Source: Diadema setosum (taxonomy: Eukaryota; Echinodermata; Echinoidea; Diadematoida; Diadematidae). Taken from it: a stretch of 64,000 bases of DNA. Every line of letters starts with the position of its first letter. Positions within the stretch are counted from its first letter, which is position 1. The translations under genes and the position numbers were made by a program. Below the pieces are notes generated by a model. The model was given only the letters and a program-made list of their open reading frames with translations. It was not told where the DNA came from and searched no databases. The stretch lies in assembly GCF_964275005.1 (NCBI RefSeq), contig NC_092689.1, positions 4,238,674 through 4,302,673 on the forward strand. Reading direction: 5' to 3'. Below, piece after piece: positions 46,718 through 58,200 of the stretch.

Positions 46718-49148
46718 TTCATATGGAATTGAGTAGACTTCATGATATACATAGTTTAATTGAGTCATTATGTCTCAATGCAGAGTTAGCATTTAGATAA
46801 CCATACAAGTGAAATGATGCAGTAATTATCACATTGTCTCATGATATGCACATCTACAAATGCCTCTATGCATTAACTTTTTCCAAATACATGTTCAAAA
46901 GTATTAAGCTTCCATTATACAATTTGATATACAATTGTACCATTTGAATATTTTACAGCAATATGAAGCACATTAACCTTCAAATGTATGAAAGCAAAGG
47001 TAACCCTAAAATCATAAAACAGAAAAAAAAAATACATGTAGAAGAAAAATCTGAGTAAAAAATAAAGAACAAAGATTTTATGGAGACACTGTGACAGCTG
47101 AAACTAACGGGCAATACATTTCAGAACTTCTGATATCCATTCAATTTTAAAGTCATTTAATATAATACAGCAAACATTGCGCAAGTTCACATCCTGTAAG
47201 TTGCACAAGTCAGAAGTCCTCATATTTTGCTTATTTCTGTAATTTGTGTAAGTCAATATCTAGTAATTGACAAAACAAACATGTCAACATATTGTCCTGG
47301 TTCAAACTGGGGAACTCCAGTGTAAATTGCCTCTTTGCTTCTGTTGCTAGCAAGGAAAGATATTGCAAAAATACTACATCATTGGTTGCTTTTGAATTCT
47401 TGGCTTTTTTGTCCTACACATCTAAAGTCACATGTTGCATGCAGATACTCAAGTGATCAGTCAAAGGCAAATGTGTATGTGTGATCCTCCAACCTGCAGC
47501 CAAACTGGATCGTGGGGGAAATTCAAGCAGGTCGAACACACGTAAGCCGACATTTGCACAGGTCGACAGATTTTCTCTGGTCCTGTGTACATCCAATTAT
47601 GCAAGGTTTATGATACTGCTCTAACAGCAAATGATTTCACTGGAAGAAAATCAGTGTATGAAGGCAGACATACTGATTTGAATGTGACAGTCAACCAAAA
47701 AGTTCTACTGGTATTCAACATTACTGTCACAAATCTCATCTTTCCAATAGAGGACATAGGAACATAACCATTTATAGCCTCGTTAGGTTAGGGCACTATT
47801 TTTTAATGCTAACATCTATTTTGGCCATAACTGGGGGGATTCAGTGTGTCTAACAACAGTTCATTTATGTACAAATGTGCTAACACAGCAATGCACTTGA
47901 CTCATTACATAACCCATTGAATCATCTCTTCTTATTATTTTGGATGCCTCCCCAGTTATGGCCGACATAAGTTACACTGGTTTTGAACCGTGTAGATGTA
48001 TACAGCAAGACGTAAAAATACAAAGCAGGCTTTCCCCTGGGATGCTTTTGTCTATTTTTCATACTTAACTAGGACTCAAAAGTTATTCATTTCTCTTTAT
48101 TTAGAACTTCATAGAAAAGAACTCAACTTCATTTAATCCACATGTACTCACCGACATAATTGTTTACAGGTGAATTCACAGTCACAGACATAATTCATAT
48201 ACAAAGTGATGAGCTAGTCCTTTCCACAGCACTATATCACAAGTCCAAATGGTATTTGAATTTACAGTCATTCCTTGGGCAAATTTGCGGCATTTACAGA
48301 CAGAGTTCTACACTATCCACACAAGAATTGAATCGACAAAAAGTGGTATCAACGGGCAAACACATTCCACTGATCGTTACCAAAAAAAAAACATAAAAAA
48401 ATCTCCTTATCGCAAGTATAATCTAGGAAATGTTCGCATGAAAACTGTACTTATGCTCATCTTTGCTCTTCTAGACATGAGCTTACGTGGATGAACCACC
48501 ATGTACCATGAGAAACTTGCAAGCAGACGTGCCTTCACATGATCTTGTCTGTCGCCGACAATTTGTTCGCTGACCTTTTTGTTTTAGAGCCTCTACTTTG
48601 TGGCATTTGAAGGGGAGGACACTTCTGCAAATTCTCCATACAATGACCAATTGGCTCATATCTATGCTCGTCTCAATCATGCAAAAATACAGCTTACATC
48701 CTGGAAAATACAACATTACTGCTTACTTTGTACAGCTATACTCTCCCTCAAAAAAAAAAAAAAATGTTTCAAAAAAATGGAACAAAATTTGAAAACAAAA
48801 ATCATTACATGACAATCACAGTGTTACAAATTTTATACTGACACTGAATTGCAAGGTGACCTATCCTCACCATCTCCCTGTCCTTGAATGCTCACTGAGC
48901 TGGACAGAAATTTGGTCCACTCTTTCTGCATGGACTTATAATGCTCAGAACCATGTTAAGTTGTACTTAAAAATCTCAGAACAATCTGGATGTTGTGTGT
49001 TACAATCATCCAACCAGAAACCCTCTCATTAACAGAGACCACCCATCACTGGAACCAATAACTGCTGTTCTTGGTGTTTGGTAAACAGGTGAAACGCTAG
49101 GTCCCACGGGCGAGCAGTTTGTTTTGCTTCATGTCCACAGTCCATCTC
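46718..49148 (-). other. Probable 3' UTR of the SR gene
   Basis: AT-rich sequence between the SR stop codon (49149-49151) and the poly(A) signal, about 2.4 kb. I see no coding region or repeat other than short A-runs. Confidence 0.45.
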
Positions 49149-49218
49149 TCAACTATCTACAGGATTATCCTCAATCTTCTCATCCAGTCTTTCCTCCAAC
49201 TGCTGATCAGTAGGATTC
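49149..49218 (-). CDS. SR gene coding exon 6 (C-terminus)
   Basis: Encodes NPTDQQLEERLDEKIEDNPV, then DS and a TGA stop. The acceptor is ccttaccacaag, preceded by a T-rich tract. It restores the frame left by the GTGAGT donor of exon 5 exactly. If intron 5 is retained, the protein stops one residue after DLIE, at the TGA inside that donor. Confidence 0.7.
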
Positions 49219-52200
49219 CTTGTGGTAAGGAAAGCAACAATATAAAACAATAAATTGAAAATGGTTTCCATTTCAAAAAGGCTCAAGACAACAAAAAAAA
49301 AGAAGAAAAAAGTAGTAAAAAAAAAAAACAAAAAAACAAACAAACATGCAAACTTTGATACTAAAAACTTTCATCGCCTGGGGATGATGAGTAATTAAAT
49401 GACTGAGCTTCAACCAACCTTAAAATTGTAGAGGGCAAGCTTTCGTCCTCTCCTGAGGACTTTCTCAAGCCTTATGCAGTGTTGTCTTGCTGGCGCCGTA
49501 ATAAAGACAGGCAACGGCGCCAGCGAGACAACACTGCATAAGGCTTGAGAAAGTCCTCAGGAGAGGACGAAAGCTTGCCCTCTACAATTTTAAGGTTGGT
49601 TGAAGCTCAGTCATTTAATTATTCATGCAAACTTTGTTGCAGGACAAAAACTAATGATCTGAAACTGGTCCCAGCACCCTTGTAATAATGGGGATTCCCT
49701 GTTCAGTGGACCAGCGTTTTAACGAAGTCTTTGGGACCGACCAACCCTACGAAGACCGAAGAATAACCTTTGACTCTGGCAGTATGGTAAATTTTGCACT
49801 GTTAACTTTTTATGCATGAGCCCACTTTGGTGACCTTGAGTTATTCATAATTTTTTTTTTTTTTTTTTTTTTAGGAATGGCAGTATCTTAAATACAAATT
49901 AAACACCCAAAAAGTTTCACATGAAATCACCTTCATTGAGGATGAAATTTGCTAAAGAAATAAAAACTCCCATACCACAAACTATTCCTTTCTCTCAATA
50001 TTCATGTCACCAATATACATGTTTCATGACTTCAACCTGGTTCTTATAGCCAGTACTATGAAAATAGATCTCTGTAAAAGCTCTTAATGAACACTGCATC
50101 AAGGCTATCATTAAAAGTACATTTCAAATTTTGGTCTAACAAAAAGCAAGGAAAAAAATAATGAAATCATTCCAATTTTCACCCCCAGAATAATATACAA
50201 TGAATCATTCATCACAGAAAACAGTAAATCTTGTAGTAAGTATTATATAAACCAGATGTTGATATGAAATTGATGGAATTAAAGCAACAGTGTCTGATTC
50301 CAGAGCCTCTCATTAACAATGTTTGGTAAATACTTGGATGTGTCAGCAAAATTTTGTAAGCAACTTGAAAACAATGAGTACAAAACTGATAAATATAAAA
50401 CCAATTTAGGTGATAAAACTCAGTAACAATGTACGTGTGGTTGATTAGAAAAAGAGGATACAAGAAAATGTGAGCACAAGGAAACTGACAGTATATGAAA
50501 TTCACAAGAAATAACTGCACAAAAAACACTCACCATTCGATCAGATCTTCAGCCTTGGGCTTGGTGATGGCTTCCTCACTGATATCCCCATGGCCGTTGT
50601 CACGGTCACCGTCTCCGTCAAAGTCTGCACTCCTGTGGCTTCCTGCACTCCTCTCACTGCCTCGGCGCTTCCTCGACCCCGACGATGATCGCTCACGTGA
50701 TTTGCTTTTCCTGGAAAATCATAAAAGGGATGAGGCATACAAACATAATTGGGTAACATGGCCTACTATAAGACTTGGGTCTCTGATTAACAAAACAATA
50801 ACATGTCCCATCCCTAAACATATTTTGGTACAGTGAAACCCCGTTATAACGAGGTCCGTGGGACCGCCGATATTGTCTCGTTATAACCGGTTCCTCGTTA
50901 TAACCGTACGCACTAAGAACAAAGAAAAACAGCATGGAATCACATACCAATCAATCAAACTTACGAGCAGCCTTTGCGTTGTTATTACACAAGTAAATGG
51001 ATCATTACTTATTGAGAAAGAATAAAAAGGAATCATTTGTGAGTTGATACCAAAAGAATAAAAAAAACAAAAACAAAAAACAAGAAGGGGTTGAAAACGC
51101 GTTCTCTATTTTTCTTCCGAAAAATCTCTTCGCGTGTGTTGTGCATGCGTTCGTGAAAAGTGCACGGCAGGGTTGAATTCGTAATCCTTTCTAGACCTAT
51201 CTCTTCCTCGAGTATTGAACCATTCTCAAAGAATGAAAATATCGTTTGTGAAACACAGTATAAAATTTTAATAAACAAAATCACATTGTATTAAAAACGT
51301 TTGTTACTTTTTTTCTGAACATGGGTGCAAGCAGAGTAACATGCATTATTCAACTTATTTTACACTGTGTGCGCCCAGCGGGATCGCGATGATTACATTA
51401 ATTATTTAGGCTGTATTCCATGATGTTTGCACCAGCAGGGGTTAAAAATGTGTTTTGTATTTTTCTCCCCAAAATCTCTTCGCATTTTGTACATGCGTTC
51501 TTGAAAGGTGCGCGACATGGTTGAATTCGTGATCCTTATTTGCGCCTCTCTTCCTCATAACGGACCATTCTGAAAGAATGAAATTATTCATTTATAAAAT
51601 AGAGTGTGAAATAAAAATGAACATCACGATGATTTGATTAATTATTTCTCCTGTAATCTTTTACATATATATAGTGTACACATCAATGTTTCCCAACCAG
51701 CAAAACAACTGGAAGTCGGAACTAATATGAAAAGGATTATGATAAGCTGCACATGCATTCCAAAAACATATTTCTCCATGTTCTGTCACCAGTTTGTTTC
51801 ACTGAATGAAACATTTTTGAATGAGTATTCTTTTTTTTTTCACATTACGGACTGGTTTGAGCTAATATCAAGGAGGCCGCCTACGCGTATCTCAAAAAAA
51901 AAAATCAAATAATTATGTTCAAAGACTGAAGAATATCGGACGGTATCCGTGTGTCTTATCGCATGGTTTATAAGAAAACATGCAAAGAACGTTACTCGGC
52001 ATTTGTCACTGATAATGGAGGATAAAAGAGGGATAACGGCGGGACGACTGAGCCTAGCACATTTGTTTCCTCTTCCCGCCTCAGATCATTCATTAATAGA
52101 GAGACGGCATGGGGATCGCTACAATAAAGCTCACGTGTTTATGCACATATAAAATCGTGATACACGCGTACGCTATGTGTCCAGAATGACTGCAGAACAA

Positions 52201-55200
52201 GAAAGAGAATAGAATGATAGCGTGAATTCGGTTTTCAATGTTTCGTCCGTCGCGTGTTTGAAAGCGGCAGGTCAAGAAATGGAACCTCGTTGTATCCGAT
52301 CAAATTGCTTATGTGTTTCTTTATCATGACGCACCGAAGATGTCCTCGTTATAACCGGAATCTCATTATAACCGAACTCGTTGTAACCGATCCGTTTTAC
52401 CATAGGTTTACACTCAAAGAAAAATCATACCGACGTGATCACCTCGTTAAAAGCGGTTCCTCGTTATAAGCGAACTCGCTATAACGGGGTTTCACTGTAG
52501 TAAAGTCCAATAGCTGTCTATTCATCTTCTACAACTGCATAACAACTGCATAACAAGATAATTTTCCGGCATTTATGGCAGCAATGGTTGCCATTGGAGA
52601 ACTTAAAGGACACAAATCCAAAATAAATAAAAAGCAGCCTGATGTGAGGCATTCTATCAAATCGTAAGATGATATCATCTTTAAGTTCATACACTCACCT
52701 GTGAGAGTTATATTACCACAAAGAGGCCATACACACAAATCAGTTAAACAATCAGTAACATCTCATTGGCATGCTTCCTAGAGGCAGGTCAGCTGGTGAT
52801 TTGGCCTTAGTTTACCTGGTAGTCTTACATTGACTAGCACTATATAAATTAGTAACAAACTTTGCTATTTTTCTCATAATAATTGCAAAAGATCATGAAT
52901 TGCACTTTTTCCCCTTTCAATTGGACACAAATCCAATGAGTTTGATGCCTAGCATGAGTTGCAATTTGTTTTGATGTACATATTAGAAACATATCTGCTA
53001 AAACTACTTTTCAGTTTACACTAAGAAAAGTGTCAATTAGAAAAAAAAAAAGTAAAGGTAGAGATGTGAAATTTTCCTATGCCTATCAATGCTTAATCCA
53101 TTCTAATAGTATTTCATTTCTTTTTTTTTTTTCTTTTCACTTGATTCACATGAGTTGTCATAAATCTCACTTTGAAGTATCGTCAGGTGCTGCAGAGTTT
53201 GATCTAGATCTTGGTCTGGACTGTGCAGGTGACTTGGACTTGGATTTGAGTTTGGTCTTAATCTTCCCTGGTGATGGCGACTTTGATCTCTTTGGAGTGG
53301 CAGATCGAGATTTGTGCGGTCGGGAACGGGACCTGGAGTGGGAGCGGGAACGGGTGCGGTGCCTTCTCGGGGACACGGACTTGCCTCTGGACTTGCGCCC
53401 CGAGTGGGACCGTGAACGGGATCTGTCCCGGCCCCTGCTGTGGGTACTCCTCCGTCGACTTGAGCGCCGCTCCCGCGAGCGGGAGTGGGATCGAGACCGG
53501 GATCTGGAACGCGCTCGTCTGCGACGAGGAGACCTCGACCTCGACCTCCTGTCCCTTGACCTACGTAAAACAATGCAGCAAACATTCAAACAGAGATTAA
53601 AAGTAAATCTTAAATACACACACAAAGAAATTTGAATGCTGCTCCTCATTTCTTCCATCTCCTCTTCTGCTCACACAAAGAAATCTTTGCCACCTGACCT
53701 AGTTTCAGAGAAATTCAATGGTGTTAGTATCAAACATGAGTTCTACGACAATGCCCAAAACCAAAGATTGCTACAACACATACAGTCACCAACAAGCAGA
53801 TCTTCTTTTATCTCACAAATTAAATGAAAGGCAAAAATTCTCTACATGTATTTTTTTTTTTTTTAAATTGGGTTGTCTGTCAATACTTTCTTCTTGGTAT
53901 CTTTCTCTTCTTACTTCTTTTTGTGTGTGCTTTTCTTCCTACCCTGAAGTATCAGTTGTGCATCTGGCTCACCTTGAGAAGATGTAGGGGATGTCACTTT
54001 AGTAATTACAAGGGAAACCATACACTTGTTTAGGTAGTAACTATACACTTAATTACACATAAATTGTTCATGTGACATACAGGCCTCTATACCAAAAGAT
54101 GAGTGCCGCATATTAACATTGATGTAAACAAAGGTTGTTAGTATTATTCTTCATCATACACAAACTAAAGTGACTAAAACTGCAATCTAAATTTTATGAT
54201 CCACACAGCAGCTGTCTAAATGACATTCATCTTTCCATTTTCTGTGGACACATCCAATTTCATTTGTTACTGAGCAGTGTTTTCTCAGTGCAGAATTATC
54301 TTCACGCAAATCTTTGGAACTCACAACATACATGTACTTTATTGGAATTGCATTTGAATATTACAGGCAATGTGTGCACTTTGCACATTTCAACATAACA
54401 GAAAACCAAATTAATTCTCACCAAAAAAAAAAAAGAAAGCCAAAACCCTATTCCCTTCGTATCCAAACACATCAACTCGATTCCAGTCTTTCCCCCTACG
54501 AATCTGACATTAGTAATCCTGTCGAACCTAATTTCAGGCTTAGCATGTGAATTGTTACAGGCATGTGTTGAAGGTTGAACAACCCAAGTTTGACTTTGGA
54601 CATCTGCACATACACATTTACAAATGTGAGAAGTGGTGGATTTAAAAAAAAATTAGAATGACTGTAATTGTACCAATGTTACATGCACAAGTATTTACCT
54701 ACTCCGATCCTGCAGCTAGGCAATTTTAAATCAGCTGCCAGCATAGATGGCTGTACAAAGGTCAGGGTATGGAGCCCTGGAGGTCGTTGCTCTTTGGGTA
54801 CAAAATATTGGAGGTAGGCTAGACTGAGTGACTAAGATTGGTCAAGTTTGGAAGATTGGTCGATTGGGTTGGGTTGCCAGAGGGTGGACTTTGGAGCTTG
54901 GTCAGCTGTAGTGTGGTTTGGTGGCGTAAAATGGATTGGTTAAGATTGAGAGTGAGTGAGCCCCCTGGAGGCAGCCATTGGACAGTGCAGCATGGGATTG
55001 GGTGGCCGGCTGTTGGCTGACGCTCGCTGCTAGCTGCAGTGTTGGGCTCAGAAGTCTGCGGCCCTCTCAGCTGCATCCCAGTGTGCTTACATTGAGCGCT
55101 CGCTGAACGAAGCTGTAAGTCATTGTGCAAATCTCGGGTGAATTGAGCACATTATCTCACATTAAGAACAATATCATTTAGCGTACTCAATAACAAGCCC

Positions 55201-58200
55201 AAGTTGGTAATAAATTTGATGACCCACATTTCCTATAAGACCGCTTGTTCAGTTCCTCAAGAAAGTAAGGTCACACCATCGTATCTAACACAATATAATA
55301 TTTGAAATATTGACAATGACTTGTACTAACAATAAAATACCCCGACAAATTTTGATTTATAAATATCACACATTTTAAAAGTACTTTACGACTATCACAT
55401 GGAATGCTATAACAGTTAAATAAGCGACATGTAACATGAGCTTTTTGCAAAATCTATTCATTTTGGCAAATTACAATAAAAAACAAAATAATAAAAAGGC
55501 ACACACATCTGCACAAAAGCTTTAAAACACATATTTGAACCACATTCCAGTTTATCTTTTAAAGATATGAATATCTTCCTCCCTAGTTATCATTCAGCTT
55601 CTATTCATATTTCCCATCCACATTATACACAAACGTGTAAATTCATGCATAAAAGTCATAAGATCACAGTCATAAAAGGAACTACCACAAACATAATCAC
55701 ATCAGAACATCCCTACCTACATATCGAGGGAATATGATCCTTCATAATACCTACTCTTTAAATAACTCCCTGCATCCACACCCCCTCCCCCCAAAAAAAA
55801 CCAACAAAACAAAAACAAAAACAAATAATGATGGTACAAATAATAAAAGGATATAATTATAAAGGTGCATTCAAAAGAAACGTTCTCAGAGTCAGATTTA
55901 CCTGCTTCTTCTTCTGGCAGTACTCCTTGGAAACTCAGAGCTCCTCCGAGGTGGCGGACCCGGGTAGGGACGGGCATGTTCAACACGCACTCTCCGACCA
56001 CATATCACTCTACATAAATGCACAACAAACAAACACATCAGATGAAGGATATGATACCATGCCACGTGAAGAGGGTACGAGAAAAATATGTGATGTAGCC
56101 TAGCATGTTACCTCCCGTTTCAGCACCCCTCTTCCAACAAGATAGTTACCCTTTATGAAAGATGTCAACATTAAGATGCAACCCTGCAAATGTCAAACTA
56201 CTATAAATTTAGGCACTACTATACATGCATGTTTATACTAAATTTGATATATTTCATTTTTCTAGCATAATGGAAGAGCACTTGATTGATGCTATATTAC
56301 CCTTACCATATGTCAGGAACACATCAAAGGAAAGTGTATTTTTCAGAGAAAAAAAATTAAAAAAGAGTGAATTTTGTTGAATTTTCTTTACATCACTCTT
56401 CATATGTGACATCAGAAATTGTAGTCTTCTCATCCAGCGATGGCTGTACCAAAATGCAAAACTTCCTAACTTTAGAACGGACTGTTCGATTTTCTCAAAC
56501 TCACTTTGATTTGTTCTATTCATATGGCCGCATTCACTCAATCCATGGGTTTTAATTCCCTTTAAAGAAAATATCTTGTTTGAGACCTGTGCAATCATAC
56601 TCATGAATATGCTGGTGGTCCACAACATCTCATTTAAGTGTTGATCAATACAATATTGCCAATGGGACAGTACCGACTGTAATCTCCCTAAATTTTGACA
56701 AGAGCAACGTGAATTGTTTGGTAAAGCCATTGAAACATTTACTTATCTTAGTATTCTTACCTTCCGTCTAATGATCTCACAGCTTTGTCTGCATTTTCTC
56801 GGTACATGTAGACCACAAAGGCAAACCCTGGGGGATTTCTGCACACATACAGGGAAGTCAATATGGCCAATGGGGTTAAATGAGTATGAAGACAAGCTGA
56901 TGACTTGATTACAGTAAAGGTAACATAACAATTTATCTTTTCATTGTTTATTTCCTTCAAGGAAACTGTGCCTAACTGCCTATTTTTAATCGCTGTTGCT
57001 GTACAGTGCAATGCGTGAAACAAGTGCTCGACAATTGCCATAGCGCCATGTGCTTGTTGCGATGCATTTTGGGGCCTATATTGAAAGTGCGCTTTTCATG
57101 AATATTTAAAGAAGAATGGATTGAACGGATGGCGTGTACGATAACTAAAACTACATTAACTGTTGATAGCAAAGTCGACTGAGATCATAAATTGTAAACA
57201 GTTGAGTTGATGTAATTAAAACATGGACCTTATAACATATGCAACAGCTACTTTCTGCAAATTCTGGTTTTGAAATAGCATGTTATTTTGCCCGCTATTT
57301 TTTTTTTAAAGAAAAAATTCAGATAAAAAAGTTGCATCCGCACAAATTCAACTTTGTTTTTCTTTGTTTTTTAGGCCCAAAAATTATCGCGTAATAAACG
57401 AAACTTTGAATTCCCATAGGTTAACACGAAAACTTCATTGGTACTGGACGATTTTTCTCGTTATGAGTGGATTCTTGTTGTATCCAATGAATCTCGTTAT
57501 AATGGGATAAATTTCCCTGTATAGCCTGTCCATGAGCTGGTAGCTGTGTCTTTTTCCAGGAATATTCTACTCGAGTCTTTAATGATAATATTCAAGGTCT
57601 TAACCCGTTGAGGACGGTTTGATTTTGCTACAACACGTATTTCCCATAGATGCTTGCCCGAGTATACTCGGGACTCGTCCTCAACGGGTTAAACAGCTGG
57701 TAAGTGCATTGTATTCATGAACTGTTAATTTTACTATTTTATTTAAGTTCAACTTTGCTGATCTAGGGTCTAAAATGCAATTGAGAAGTTGGAAGGGTGA
57801 GGCATCTCCCCCTACATGCTCCAGACAGTGACACGTATTCCGTAGACTGTATGTCAACGCCAACAGAGTCATCGGAGGGCCGTAAATGTAGAAAAATGAT
57901 TTTACAAATCCTCTGCCGGCTGACAGATTTTTCTGTCTAACATTACTTTCATTGCCAACCAACCAGTGAACCAGGCTTTGCTTGCCATACTCGCACAGCA
58001 GATCCCAGATCAAGATCCCCACCATGACCATGTCTTCATGTGACATGTCAACTGCACTGTTTTTGTAATGCAGAATCTGGGCATTTCTTCTTGGTCTGTC
58101 AATTGTTTTTGTTTTGTTTTTAAATTATCAATAGTAACAAGTCCCGATGATGTGAATGTGCGTCGAGGGAGCCCTGTCTGCCCTCCCTGCCATGGCCCTG

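Noticed and set aside
53030..53635. 201-codon plus-strand frame rich in Asp, Arg and Leu
   Set aside because: It is the shadow of the RS-domain exon on the minus strand, whose frame joins correctly to the other SR exons.
57681..58046. 121-codon minus-strand frame in SR intron 1
   Set aside because: No recognisable motif or splice context. It may derive from a repeat, but I cannot support a gene.
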